NCBI GenBank assembly: GCA_030374805.1
Contig: JARGSG010000079.1
Span: forward strand, 1 to 64,000
DNA: 64,000 nt
Direction: 5' to 3'
Source of the DNA: Gracilaria gracilis
Lineage: Eukaryota > Rhodophyta > Florideophyceae > Gracilariales > Gracilariaceae
Below the pieces are notes generated by a model, which saw only the letters and a list, made by a program, of their open reading frames with translations, ran no database searches and had not been told where the DNA came from. This document shows, one piece after another, positions 7,996 to 18,920 of this stretch. Numbering within the stretch: position 1 is the first letter of the stretch; every line of letters starts with the position of its first letter. The translations under genes and the position numbers were made by a program.

Positions 7996-10973
7996 TCCGG
8001 GTTGGTACTTTCAACGTGAGAGGTCTCGCACATAGCGAGGCCGAAGTCCACCGTGCATGGAAAGTACTAGGTTTAGACTTTCTGTGCGTTGTGGAAACAT
8101 GGCAACGTCCCTCCGATGAGGTGTCGTTGGCATTGCCACATGTGAGTGTGGCGCTGGAAGCGGAGTATAGGAGTCGTGCGCCGAGAGGTGGGATCACGAT
8201 TTTCCATCATCAGCGCTTCTGTACGAAGGTCGTGGGCAAGTACGGCACCGCAGCATACCAAATCCTGGCACTGAGAGTTCGCCCAGATCTCAATGTGATA
8301 GGAGTATATCTTAGTCCGAGCGCTTCAGATGAGGACATAAAGGGATTCCTGGAGCAATTGAAGTCTTTGATCCGGGGTCCGACGTTACTGGCTGGGGATT
8401 GGAATGCCCGCCATGACGACTGGGATCAAAGAACCAACAGGCATGGTCGCCGCCTCCGAGCGTGGATCCGCAAATGGGACCTCTTGCTGAGGGCTCCATC
8501 CGAGTTGACGCCAACGTTTCGCACCCCAAATGGTTCGAGTGTAGTGGATTTCTTCATCTCGAAGCGAGTGTCTGTTCGAAATGTGGCAACAACCAGTGGA
8601 TCGTGGGATGCAGTCTCGGATCACAACATGGTTGTTGCCGACATTGACTGGATGACAACTCAATTCTCACCTCGAAAACCGAAGATTTCGAGGGCGCAAC
8701 TCAAATGCGTGGACAGAATCGAAGACGCTCAGACATATTACAAAGCCAATTTGCCTAATGTGGCTTCTCGTTTTGACCACGCAACCTCAGAAGAGGATCT
8801 GGAGGATGCATGTTGCCAACTCGTGGACACAATCAGTAGCCCCTGGATCACTTCCGTATCAATGCGTCCTGACCGTTATCGCTTCTTCTGGGATTCTAGT
8901 CTTGACCAGTTGAGTCGTGTGCGATCTACATATTACAAACGGTGGAAACGAAGTAGCAACATTCAAATGTGGAATGTGTACAAGGTGATTGACCGATTCA
9001 TTAAACGTCGTTGTCGAGCAAAGAAGAGACAACTGTTGGACGAATTTCTTGATACCGCCGAGGACGAAACAGCATCTCAAACAGTGAATCGAATCAACTC
9101 GGTGATGAAATTACGATCTCAGCATAGCTCACGGGCACTGGAACGTGGAAATCCATTAGACCCACAGGACTACGCTGAGTTTATTGCCGAGTACCAGCCA
9201 CCCGAATGTGGGGTGAAAGCAGTCACATTTGATGTTCCGAACTCGTTCCGGATTGCATTGGAAAAATCGATCAAGGATGCAAAGAAGGGAAGATCGATTG
9301 GGCGCGATAACGTGGCATCGGAAATGCTACAGGTGAGTCCAACTTTGTGCGCTTCCACGCTTCTCAAGCTGTGGCGAGCGTGTGGCAAGTTGGCATATCT
9401 ACCATCAACGTTGCGGCAGACACGTATATCGCCCCTATACAAGAAAGGCGATATCTCGGTACCATCCAACTACCGACCGATCTCTATTCTGTCGCACTTG
9501 CGCAAAGCAATTTCGGCTGCATTAAACTCGATCGTGATGAACTATATCGAGTTTCATGAGTACCAGTATGGGTTCTCAAAGTACAATGGAACAGAACAGT
9601 CGATTGTGGAGGTGAGTAACATCATCACAAACGGCCACTCGCGTGTGGCAGTACTGGATCTAACGAAGGCGTACGACAAAGTTAACCGAAAACTATTGTC
9701 GCAAGTGTGCGCATCCAGGCTACAACCGAAGCATGCGGCAATGACTACTTTGCTGCTGCAACCAGTCAACGCTTTCATAAATGGAAATTGGAAAGATGAA
9801 CAAGTACAAATGACACTTGGAGTGCCTCAAGGTGACCCATTCAGCTGTACATTGTTCAACATGTATATTGATTCCATGCTATATCGAGTGCAGGAGGTGC
9901 CATATCATGTGTCGGATCGAGGTGCAAGTGCATTTGCCGACGATGTGATTCTGATGGCGAAGACTGATAGCGGGCTGCAACTACTGCTAGACATATGCAG
10001 TAGTTGGGGCAAAGAAATGCAAATGCCGTGGAACACTGCAAACGGCAAGTCGATAGTACTGCAACTGCCTGCAGACCAAAATCAGTCTGCAATATTCACA
10101 CTTGCTGGTGATAAGCTGAGCGTGGTACGTAGTGCAGTATATCTGGGGGTGTCTCTAAACACCAATGGAGTAACAACCGACAAGCACATGGAACGCGTAC
10201 AAAATGCTCAACGTCGATTGGGAAGCCTAGCCGGTGCTGGTCTGCACCGGAATGGATTTGATACGCGCAGCTGTGTGAGTTTGTACCGCGCATTCGTGAG
10301 GTCGATTTACGAATATGCGTTGCATCTTGTACCGCTCACGCCTCATTTGGAAATGGCGATAGTGAAGCTTGAAGCAACGTTCTTCAAACTGATTCTTGGA
10401 AAAATGGCATCTCGGTTTGGAACATATCGGGTGCCGATGATGCGTGCACTTTGTCGTTTAGAGTCTGCGGCTCTGCGACGAATTGTGCTCGCCTCCAAAC
10501 GTCTACGGCATTATCAATCGTGTCGTGAGACGGCATTGAACCTTGAATTGGAACACAGATCGCGACAGTTGAAGGTGAACCGGGCATGTCGGCAGCTGTC
10601 GCTGTATAATGCACATCCTTCAATTTCAGCACTACGAGCTGAAATTGATAATGTGTGTACAAAAGGAATAGGAAGAATACGGGATGCGGAGTGGAAACTT
10701 GCCTCGGCAAGACGCGTTCGCAAAATCCCGTGTGCTGCGAATGGAAAATACCCACCCGTTCTTCGGTTGCGCAAAGTTTCGCACCGAATGATGGGTATCC
10801 GATGGTACTTCAATGAGTTCCCAGCGAACCCAATGGAGGCACGTGATGTACTTGGGCACGAGTACTGGAAGTACGGAAGACTGAAGGTACTACTCGGAAT
10901 GGAAGATTGGTCACCTGGAGAGAGACAGGAGGCGACCGAAATACTAGATGTATTGGAAGAAGCACAGTTGTAA
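7992..10973 (+). CDS. LINE ORF2: endonuclease and reverse transcriptase
   Basis: An intact frame of 993 codons for the enzyme that nicks DNA and copies the element RNA by target-primed reverse transcription. Residues 1-220 form an endonuclease/exonuclease/phosphatase domain (TFNVRG at the start, CVVETW, AGDWNARH, SDHNMV). RT follows with YKKGD, YRPISILS, DLTKAYDKV, GVPQGDPFS and the catalytic FADD near residue 647. The C-terminal 250 residues have no recognisable RNase H. The frame opens at GTG 7992, overlapping the ORF1 stop. A stop in this frame at 7983-7985 leaves no upstream ATG, so translation must use a non-AUG start, reinitiation or a -1 shift from ORF1. The same junction is present in copy 2. 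Confidence 0.9.
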   Translation: MIRVGTFNVRGLAHSEAEVHRAWKVLGLDFLCVVETWQRPSDEVSLALPHVSVALEAEYRSRAPRGGITIFHHQRFCTKVVGKYGTAAYQILALRVRPDLNVIGVYLSPSASDEDIKGFLEQLKSLIRGPTLLAGDWNARHDDWDQRTNRHGRRLRAWIRKWDLLLRAPSELTPTFRTPNGSSVVDFFISKRVSVRNVATTSGSWDAVSDHNMVVADIDWMTTQFSPRKPKISRAQLKCVDRIEDAQTYYKANLPNVASRFDHATSEEDLEDACCQLVDTISSPWITSVSMRPDRYRFFWDSSLDQLSRVRSTYYKRWKRSSNIQMWNVYKVIDRFIKRRCRAKKRQLLDEFLDTAEDETASQTVNRINSVMKLRSQHSSRALERGNPLDPQDYAEFIAEYQPPECGVKAVTFDVPNSFRIALEKSIKDAKKGRSIGRDNVASEMLQVSPTLCASTLLKLWRACGKLAYLPSTLRQTRISPLYKKGDISVPSNYRPISILSHLRKAISAALNSIVMNYIEFHEYQYGFSKYNGTEQSIVEVSNIITNGHSRVAVLDLTKAYDKVNRKLLSQVCASRLQPKHAAMTTLLLQPVNAFINGNWKDEQVQMTLGVPQGDPFSCTLFNMYIDSMLYRVQEVPYHVSDRGASAFADDVILMAKTDSGLQLLLDICSSWGKEMQMPWNTANGKSIVLQLPADQNQSAIFTLAGDKLSVVRSAVYLGVSLNTNGVTTDKHMERVQNAQRRLGSLAGAGLHRNGFDTRSCVSLYRAFVRSIYEYALHLVPLTPHLEMAIVKLEATFFKLILGKMASRFGTYRVPMMRALCRLESAALRRIVLASKRLRHYQSCRETALNLELEHRSRQLKVNRACRQLSLYNAHPSISALRAEIDNVCTKGIGRIRDAEWKLASARRVRKIPCAANGKYPPVLRLRKVSHRMMGIRWYFNEFPANPMEARDVLGHEYWKYGRLKVLLGMEDWSPGERQEATEILDVLEEAQL

Positions 10974-11114
10974 ATCTGTGCTATAAGTAGTAAGAATGAT
11001 TGCGTTGGTTCGTAATTGACCAAGTTAGTTTACACCTTGACAGTGTTACCCTGCTGCTCTTCATGGGACATTGGGAACACTATAAATAAAAAGCAATTGA
11101 TTGAAAAAAAAAAA
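10974..11114 (+). other. LINE 3' UTR and poly(A) tail
   Basis: A 3' UTR of about 130 bases contains AATAAA near 11085 and ends in eleven A residues (11104-11114). The tail marks the 3' terminus of copy 1 and is followed within four bases by copy 2. Confidence 0.75.
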
Positions 11115-11118
11115 GAAA

Positions 11119-13083
11119 TTTGGAGCGTGTCGAACGCTCATCAAGTGCCCAAACTGCCATTCTAAGAATTCATTCACTCTAAATGGTAACTCTAAGTTTG
11201 GACTCACTGTGCGCTGCTCCGTCAAAGGCTGCCATCGCTCCTTTGGCGGTTCGCGATTCCATGAAATAATTCGACCATTTCTGGCGCCGAGCAGCCCAAG
11301 GAACAGCTCCCAGGCGTCAGTCGCATCCGCTCCTACGCCCTCACCGGTTGCCGAGCACCCCATCAGCCACACCAGCACACCCTCTAGCGCACCTGTTGCC
11401 GTCGTACAGATACCAAAACAGCAATGGGAGTCGATCTTGAGGAGATGCCAGACACTAGAGGATCAAGTTGCTCGGCTCACCCAGCAGCTCCAGTCCTCTC
11501 GCAACCATGCCACGGTACCACAACAGAGACAAAACCAACGTGCTCTAGAAATTGAAGCACGATCTGTCGAGACGGCCGTTAACAGACAGCCACCTAACAC
11601 GGCTCCGCCCAACACTGGACGAGCACAACCGCAGATAAACACTGTCCCTGAAGCAAGGACTGGGACAAATACTGGTGTAAAGACTTGGGCGCAGATTGCT
11701 AGAGAGGGCCAGCCTCGGTCATTGAACAAGTTACCACCTCAGTTTCTTACTCGAATGGCTAAAATGGCTCACAACCTCAAGTCTGGAGGATATGCACCAC
11801 TGCCGATATCTCAATCTCGGCCCCCGAAAATGGAAGCGCAGTACTTCCGTGGCATACCGCGCGGCCCCTACCGCCCTCTCATGAGACACCTTCGCAGTGG
11901 ACTTCCGAGCCGTTGCGTTATCGCTCTGTCCTTCATAGGACGTTCGATATTGGAAATCGTGACTGCGACTGACGTTGCTCACAAACTGGTTGCAGGAATG
12001 CGTGCAGCCGGGTACACGCATATGCCTAACTTCGCCGCCACCTCGAATGCCATGTCATCGCGAAAGATGATGAGTAAGGCCGAACGACGACAGAAAAACC
12101 TGGAGCAGGCGCTATATCGCTTGCAGACTGCAGCAACTCGCACAACGTCAGCGTGGGCCAAGCATTGGTATACGTCCCAAGTGAAGGTAACACAGGAGTT
12201 GATGCACAATAAGCAGCCAAGTACACCGAACCAAAGTGTGAACCCGACTGCAAAACAGCCTGGGAAAGTCGACCGTGATTCTTCCAAGGCAAGTCCGATG
12301 GTACCTAAGGGGACTCATACCAGAGCTACCCATCCGATCGACCGCCTTGCACCATTGCGTACACATATTAGGTTCGCAGAGGACTCCCAAACAACAGTAG
12401 CGGCGATCGATGCCCATACGAAAATGAGAACTCATGTACGTTTCGCCGAAGAGTCAACCGCATCCATCGTTGAAAGGAGGGTTCCAGCGATGGTTCAGCG
12501 CACTAATCGGACGATAGACGGCAATACTGGGCCTCGGACGAATGTCCACTTTGTTTCAGAGGAAGCAGGAGCCACAGAATGTCCACAGCCTATGAGCATT
12601 TCAACTGACTCTGAAGAGCCCAATGCACCAGAAGACGAGCAGAACACTGAGCAGATATCCCACATCATCGAAACTGAACAACAATCGCAGTCGTCGGAGT
12701 TGTCCACCGACACTCGACAAAGTGTCGTTTCGGTGTCTGGGGCAAACAATGATGCTCATAACACGGAAAATAACGTGCCACAACTCCCAGAATTGGCACA
12801 CCACACCACTGCAATCACTGCAAGTACAGGAGCAGTGACCGCCGATCCGAAAGATATCACTATGGAAGCGGCCCAAACGAGCCCATTGGAACCGCTCCAG
12901 ACTCCAAATGAGAGTCTGTCATCGGATTGGGACCACGATGGTGCTCCCACTTATGACCACGAAATGCGTCGTCCGAACAGATTGGTACGAAATGTGTTCT
13001 CTGTGAGCATTAATGTGCCGTCGACTACGACGCAAACCGGTCCAATTCCACATAACGGTCACCAGAATGGTGAGGCGTTGTGA
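11119..13083 (+). pseudogene. LINE ORF1, N-terminally truncated
   Basis: About 655 codons are open, but the native ATG and roughly the first 80 residues seen in copy 1 are absent. The frame enters from the poly(A) tail of copy 1 via a TTG. Near the start is a Cys-rich zinc-ribbon-like segment with CPNC and C-x4-C spacing. After it come a Ser/Thr/Pro-rich stretch, a heptad-like segment (LEDQVARLTQQLQSS) suitable for a coiled coil, and a low-complexity acidic tail. The last 90 residues match the C-terminal piece in copy 1. It ends at TGA 13081-13083, overlapping ORF2. The role is probably nucleic-acid binding, by analogy with other ORF1 proteins. Confidence 0.75.
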
Positions 13084-14989
13084 TCCGGGTTGGTACTTTC
13101 AACGTGAGAGGTCTCGCACATAGCGAGGCCGAAGTCCACCGTGCATGGAAAGTACTAGGTTTAGACTTTCTGTGCGTTGTGGAAACATGGCAACGTCCCT
13201 CCGATGAGGTGTCGTTGGCATTGCCACATGTGAGTGTGGCGCTGGAAGCGGAGTATAGGAGTCGTGCGCCGAGAGGTGGGATCACGATTTTCCATCATCA
13301 GCGCTTCTGTACGAAGGTCGTGGGCAAGTACGGCACCGCAGCATACCAAATCCTGGCACTGAGAGTTCGCCCAGATCTCAATGTGATAGGAGTATATCTT
13401 AGTCCGAGCGCTTCAGATGAGGACATAAAGGGATTCCTGGAGCAATTGAAGTCTTTGATCCGGGGTCCGACGTTACTGGCTGGGGATTGGAATGCCCGCC
13501 ATGACGACTGGGATCAAAGAACCAACAGGCATGGTCGCCGCCTCCGAGCGTGGATCCGCAAATGGGACCTCTTGCTGAGGGCTCCATCCGAGTTGACGCC
13601 AACGTTTCGCACCCCAAATGGTTCGAGTGTAGTGGATTTCTTCATCTCGAAGCGAGTGTCTGTTCGAAATGTGGCAACAACCAGTGGATCGTGGGATGCA
13701 GTCTCGGATCACAACATGGTTGTTGCCGACATTGACTGGATGACAACTCAATTCTCACCTCGAAAACCGAAGATTTCGAGGGCGCAACTCAAATGCGTGG
13801 ACAGAATCGAAGACGCTCAGACATATTACAAAGCCAATTTGCCTAATGTGGCTTCTCGTTTTGACCACGCAACCTCAGAAGAGGATCTGGAGGATGCATG
13901 TTGCCAACTCGTGGACACAATCAGTAGCCCCTGGATCACTTCCGTATCAATGCGTCCTGACCGCTATCGCTTCTTCTGGGATTCTACTCTTGACCAGTTG
14001 AGTCGTGTGCGATCTACATATTACAAACGGTGGAAACGAAGTAGCAACATTCAAATGTGGAATGTGTACAAGGTGATTGACCGATTCATTAAACGTCGTT
14101 GTCGAGCAAAGAAGAGACAACTGTTGGACGAATTTCTTGATACCGCCGAGGACGAAACAGCATCTCAAACAGTGAATCGAATCAACTCGGTGATGAAATT
14201 ACGATCTCAGCATAGCGCACGGGCACTGGAACGTGGAAATCCATTAGACCCACAGGACTACGCTGAGTTTATTGCCGAGTACCAGCCACCCGAATGTGGG
14301 GTGAAAGCAGTCACATTTGATGTTCCGAACTCGTTCCGGATTGCATTGGAAAAATCGATCAAGGATGCAAAGAAGGGAAGATCGATTGGGCGCGATAACG
14401 TGGCATCGGAAATGCTACAGGTGAGTCCAACTTTGTGCGCTTCCACGCTTCTCAAGCTGTGGCGAGCGTGTGGCAAGTTGGCATATCTACCATCAACGTT
14501 GCGGCAGACACGTATATCGCCCATATACAAGAAAGGCGACATCTCGGTACCATCCAACTACCGACCGATCTCTATTCTGTCGCACTTGCGCAAAGCAATT
14601 TCGGCTGCATTAAACTCGATCGTGATGAACTATATCGAGTTTCGTGAGTACCAGTATGGGTTCCCAAAGTACAATGGAACAGAACAGTCGATTGTGGAGG
14701 TGAGTAACATCATCACAAACGGCCACTCGCGTGTGGCAGTACTGGATCTAACGAAGGCGTACGACAAAGTTAGACGAAAACTATTGTCGCAAGTGTGCGC
14801 ATCCAGGCTACAACCGAAGCATGCGGCAATGACTACTTTGCTGCTGCAACCATTCAACGCTTTCATAAATTGAAATTGGAAAGATGAACAAGTACAAATG
14901 ACTCTTGGAGTGCCTCAAGGTGACCCATTCAGCTGTACATTGTTCAACATGTATATTGATTCCATGCTATATCGAGTGCAGGAGGTGCC
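13080..14989 (+). pseudogene. LINE ORF2, prematurely stopped and truncated
   Basis: Almost identical to ORF2 of copy 1 for 597 codons, including the whole endonuclease and the N-terminal half of the RT. At 14871-14873 a Gly codon (GGA in copy 1) is TGA. The homologous sequence continues past the stop, through GVPQGDPFS, to 14989, where the gypsy LTR interrupts it before the FADD active site. No functional RT can come from this copy. Confidence 0.85.
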
Positions 14990-15640
14990 TGTAGAGCAAT
15001 TGCCCTTGGCAGGGACTGAGGGGGATGCCACTCATATATCCGTTGTTATTTTCGGCTGAACTTCCTACTATTATGAAGTCTATTTGCCTATTGGGCCCGG
15101 ATTAGGGATCCGCCTATGAAGGGTAGGATTGGCGCGACACGTGTGTGCCCGCGCCCGATTACCGGATGCGCCGTTGCAAGGGTGCCACGGAGGTACACGT
15201 GGGTAGTGTTGGCCGGCGTGCCGGGTACTTAGATATTTTAGTGATATTTGTCAGCCGTATATAAGTGGCGGCACTTGCCGCCACTGTACGGGGAAGTAAA
15301 CCTCAACGAGGCCTTGGCTCTAGCTTGAGTTTTGCTTGCGCACGGTCTTTCGCCCCATTCACGGGGAATACCGCCGCTTATCCGGACAAGTTATCCACCT
15401 CCGTCACCGAGAAGCACCGATCCGTCGTTACGGCCTCTTATTTATTATTCTTTCATACACTCTTTCTGTTTTCCCGTCTTACGGCTTCGTTACACTTCGC
15501 CCTGTTGTACAGGTTTGCCCCTTTTTGTCTCGGGATTATTCCCCGCTCTCACGAGTCTGTGCTCCGTAGTGCGGCTCATTTTGCTACCTTCTATCTCGCC
15601 CCTTTTGCTACGGGATACGCCACACCCAGTGGAATCCATC
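14990..15640 (+). repeat. gypsy 1 5' LTR and leader (3' edge uncertain)
   Basis: The left edge is firm: the LINE homology breaks and TGTAGAGCAATTG begins. It resembles the start of the LTR of gypsy 2 (TGTAGAAGAGTTG). There is no 3' LTR to align with, so the right edge is a guess. TGGCACCCCGA at 15645 could be a primer-binding site, which would put the LTR end shortly before it. No gene is seen before the gag ATG at 15943. Confidence 0.45.
15258..15265 (+). promoter_or_regulatory. TATA box in gypsy 1 LTR
   Basis: TATATAAG lies about 270 bases inside the LTR, upstream of a hairpin-like stretch (GGCGGCACTTGCCGCC, 15268-15283). This is the usual place for the LTR promoter of a retrotransposon. 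Confidence 0.5.
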
Positions 15641-15942
15641 CTGTTGGCACCCCGATTGCCACCCCCAACCTCCGTCTGTAAGTCAGGAAGAGGCCGCCCG
15701 GAGTTACGCCCGGCACGTGTCGGCCTCATCGGAGGGTTCTGCCACTGCTCTGCCCCAATAGGGAGCAAGGCTGAACACCTTGGTTGCGTAGCCGCTGGCG
15801 CGGTTTGTGTTCTTTCCTTCCGTTCCCGGCTTTGCCCCACAAGTGGTCTCCCGACTTAGAATCGGCTTTCTGGCCAACTTTTGTTGTAGTGGAAACTGAT
15901 GCGCATCCGTTCGTTTAAAACTCCCGATTGCTTCGGCGGACA

Positions 15943-17961
15943 ATGACATCGCGCCGTAACAACGGTCGCTCGAAGGCTGGGTCTGCACCTGTCCCAATTG
16001 CCGGACCACCGGAATCATCTGGACTGGCTCAGAGCCTCCCGCCGTTACCAACGGATGTACTGAACGTCCCGGGTGATACCGCTCAAGCACCGGCTTCCCG
16101 GGGTCCCCGTACCAACAATGGGGCCCCACCAGCTCAAGGACCGGCTAATTCCGCGCAAGCGGCTGAAGCCATGTCGTCGAGGTCCGACGAGTATACCCTC
16201 CGTGAATTAGAGGCACAAGTGCGCGTGATGCAAAACTCTCACGTGGCTCTGATTCACGACATTACGAAACTCCGGCAACGGCTGTACGAAGCCGATGTTC
16301 GGGATGTTTCGCAAGACGTCCGTGTCTTACGGTTTGATGTCAACCAGATCATGGAAGACCGAAAGGAATCGGCTGTCCTGCATGAGCAGGCAGCTGATCG
16401 TTTAAACCGCTTAGCGGCCCGTCTGGAAACGGTCGAGCACACCATCATTCACGATGCTGTGGCGCCCGGCGTGCCGGTTTCCGAAGGTTCTCGGAAGTCG
16501 CACCGCTCCAAGGACCGCCATGCGAGAAAGAAGAGAAAGGTTAAATTGGAACCTGATTCGTCTTCTTCTTCATCCTCTGAGTCTAATGCCCAAGTCAGGG
16601 ATTCGTCAACCGATTCTTCGGAAAGTGAGGACGAGCCCCCACGCTCTCGTGCTACCCGTTCCCGGGCCACCGAGGCCACGCAAGGCGTTGCCCGGAGCCG
16701 TTCTAAAGGACGAAAGCACCTTGGACTCAAGGAACTGAAGCCGACGAATTTATTGTATCGGAAGTTGCTGTCGTACCGATATTATCGGCTGGAAGACTCC
16801 AGTGGAGAAAGGACCCCTCGCGGGACTGGACGAGTGAAAGACCACATTAAGAGGCTGGAGCTCACACTGAAGCCCAATAAGTTCTCTGGGCAGGATCCAA
16901 TCCTAGTGTTGGACTTTCTCGCCCGATATGTTGGGGAAGCCGATGTACTTCGGATGTCTGAGGCGCAAGCCTACATCGCACTGCCTTACTTTTTAAAAGG
17001 TATGGCCGAGGACCAATACAACTCTGTCCGCGGATCGTCTCGTGCCTCCGAGGGAGGAGTGACCTGTTGGCCAGAGGCTGTACAGTACCTCCTGCGATCC
17101 TACGCTACAGGGAACGCAATTCAAGAGGCCATACTCGCATTGCGCGACACGAAGCAAGGACCGGAAGAGACGGAGACCGTTTATTCTACACGGTTGAATA
17201 AGGCCTTTCACCGCTGTGGGAACGTCTACTCCGCGGCCGAGCGATGTACCATGTTTGTGGATGGCTTGGTTCCCTCGATTAGGACTTTGGTAGCCCGTTA
17301 TCGGGAGAACAAGCGCAAGATCTCCTACTTGGAGCTGGTTCAATTTGCCCAAGCTGAGGGTGATGCGGCACGGGCACGTGCCGGCATTAAGTCTCGCACA
17401 CGCCGTCTATTCCATCTGGAAGAGAGGGATTTATCACAGCATCAATCGAGAGGTTCAGCCCATGCCAACTACGACAACGTGCACCTAGTGCAGAGTGACC
17501 AATCTTTGGCAACGTCGGACCTGCCATCCACGATGGGACCGACAACCGAAGATTCGGATCCTGCTGTGTACGCCGGTAATCATGTTCCGGCATTGCCAGT
17601 GCCGCACTCTGGCGGATACAGAAACTCCCGTCCCGGGTGGAGGGATCCCTACCCCCCGAGACAGGAACGAAGGCCGCCCAATGCGGATTCTCTTCGCCAG
17701 CTCATATGCCATGTTTGCTACAGACCTGGTCATATTGCCCCGAACTGTATGTTACCATTCAGGGAGATGGCAAAAATTGTTCTCCATTATGAGTCGTTGA
17801 CGCCCGCCGAGCGGGAACGTGTTCCCGACAAATCGTACCTTCGTGCGAAGGCGGATACTCAGCCTGGAAAACAGGAATCTTCACCGCATCAAGCTGAAGC
17901 AGCAGCCGCATCTGCGAGCCCAACGGCTACGCAAAATAGCGGCGACGCTCAGAAAAACTGA
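15943..17961 (+). CDS. gypsy 1 Gag
   Basis: A frame of 672 codons from the first ATG (the open frame extends a few codons further upstream but without ATG). The protein is the capsid/nucleocapsid precursor that packages element RNA. Visible parts: a Pro/Ala-rich N terminus, a heptad-type segment around residues 75-170 (likely coiled coil), a basic patch KDRHARKKRKVK with an adjacent Ser/Asp-rich stretch, a capsid-like region (about 290-480) with the conserved spacing of gypsy Gag proteins, and a zinc knuckle CHVCYRPGHIAPNC near residue 590. It ends at TGA 17959-17961, preceded by a slippery-looking heptamer. No damage is visible. Confidence 0.88.
   Translation: MTSRRNNGRSKAGSAPVPIAGPPESSGLAQSLPPLPTDVLNVPGDTAQAPASRGPRTNNGAPPAQGPANSAQAAEAMSSRSDEYTLRELEAQVRVMQNSHVALIHDITKLRQRLYEADVRDVSQDVRVLRFDVNQIMEDRKESAVLHEQAADRLNRLAARLETVEHTIIHDAVAPGVPVSEGSRKSHRSKDRHARKKRKVKLEPDSSSSSSSESNAQVRDSSTDSSESEDEPPRSRATRSRATEATQGVARSRSKGRKHLGLKELKPTNLLYRKLLSYRYYRLEDSSGERTPRGTGRVKDHIKRLELTLKPNKFSGQDPILVLDFLARYVGEADVLRMSEAQAYIALPYFLKGMAEDQYNSVRGSSRASEGGVTCWPEAVQYLLRSYATGNAIQEAILALRDTKQGPEETETVYSTRLNKAFHRCGNVYSAAERCTMFVDGLVPSIRTLVARYRENKRKISYLELVQFAQAEGDAARARAGIKSRTRRLFHLEERDLSQHQSRGSAHANYDNVHLVQSDQSLATSDLPSTMGPTTEDSDPAVYAGNHVPALPVPHSGGYRNSRPGWRDPYPPRQERRPPNADSLRQLICHVCYRPGHIAPNCMLPFREMAKIVLHYESLTPAERERVPDKSYLRAKADTQPGKQESSPHQAEAAAASASPTATQNSGDAQKN
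17952..17958 (+). promoter_or_regulatory. possible -1 ribosomal frameshift heptamer
   Basis: GAAAAAC is read as AAA AAC in the gag frame and sits directly before the gag stop codon. A -1 slip gives CTG AGC ATG, which enters the pol frame without interruption. The heptamer is not a perfect X-XXY-YYZ site because its first base is G, but the position and frame are exactly those of a gag-pol shift. Pol also has its own ATG two bases after the gag stop, so reinitiation is an alternative. Confidence 0.5.
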
Positions 17962-17963
17962 GC

Positions 17964-18920
17964 ATGGGAGCCTCCTTTGAAGGAGCGGCGCAAACGCAGT
18001 CGAGCTCAACTGCGCCGGAGGTTGCAAAGCCTCGCTCCCCGGTCACGATCCTTACGAGGAAGATGGCCACGACAGACGTGGACTCGGAACATCTCAGTGT
18101 TCTCCGTCGCCCGTGGGTACGGTCACGCAATTTCCGCGCTCCGGATAGAGTCCTGGTCATGGCGAAACGAAACTACAAAGTTTTCGCCGACCTCGGGATA
18201 TCCGACCATTATATGGTTCGGCAGTTGTCCTTTCTCGACACGGGTGCTGGTCCAAACTTTTTGGTTCAATCGCTTATTCCGCCGCAGTTATTGTCTCAGA
18301 TTCGGCCGGCCCCGCCGACCGAGATAGCGGATGCAAACAATAGGCCCCTTTCAATCGTGGGAGTAATTGACCTGATTGTCAGGCTTGGGCGTTGCGTTTT
18401 CCGCTTGGACTTTATAGTCTGCAAGCGTTTAGCTGCGCCGGTCATACTCGTATGTGATTTCTGCGACCGTTTTGTCGAAGCAATTCGACCACGGAAAAGG
18501 ACCGTCGAGCTGGAGGACGGCACAACAGTGCCAATTGTTCGGCGACCTTTACGAAAGGCTTTCAAGAAGCAAGTTCCATTGCCAGTGGCCCAGCAGCCAG
18601 CGGAATCGCACCGTTCATCTACGAAGCTCCGAGTGGCTCGGTCTATTTGCATTCCACCGGAATCCCAGACATGGGTCACGGTCACGTCCCTACAGCACGG
18701 CCTGCAAACCGTTCAGCCATTGCCTCACCTTTACGAAAGGCAGAACGTGACCCTCGCGAATGGGATTGTACTCGTTGAGCCAGAAAAGCCCTTCAGGGTA
18801 TTGGTTGCTAATTTCAGCTCCTCCCAACAGAGGTTGGTAAAGAACCAAGTTATTGGTTCCATGTTACCACACCCGGTGGCTATTGTACCCACACAGGTCT
18901 CTACCGCCGAGGTTCTCTGA
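17964..18920 (+). pseudogene. gypsy 1 pol, protease part
   Basis: First open part of pol, 318 codons. The retropepsin motif FLDTGAGPNF (near residue 92) is intact, so the aspartic protease that would cleave the polyprotein could still be made. The frame is -1 relative to gag. It stops at TGA 18918-18920, and the same frame then continues through a linker into RT. The TGA therefore looks like a single mutation (for example of CGA) inside one long pol frame, unless it is read through. Confidence 0.8.

Larger units (their letters stand above)
6401..11114 (+). mobile_element. non-LTR (LINE-like) retrotransposon, copy 1
   Basis: A plus-strand element with a leader of about 1.1 kb, a damaged ORF1, an intact ORF2 with endonuclease and RT, a short 3' UTR and an A11 tail at 11104-11114. 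Its 5' edge is set by where the copia tail stops (about 6400). A second copy of the same family (about 99 percent identical over ORF2) starts right after the tail. The family has an apurinic-type endonuclease, so it belongs to the jockey/I/L1-like superfamilies; the exact clade cannot be settled by eye. Confidence 0.85.
11115..14989 (+). mobile_element. LINE copy 2, truncated at both ends
   Basis: Same family as copy 1 and in the same orientation, starting inside ORF1 directly after the poly(A) tail of copy 1. It keeps most of ORF1 and the first two thirds of ORF2. Similarity to copy 1 stops at 14989, where a gypsy LTR starts with TG. Its 3' end is therefore missing, or lies elsewhere beyond the inserted gypsy element. 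Confidence 0.85.

Noticed and set aside
7717..12804. Deletion in LINE ORF1 as a spliced intron (retro-copied spliced RNA)
   Set aside because: The removed segment can be placed with GT at its start but ends in AC, not AG, and no shift of the junction gives GT-AG.
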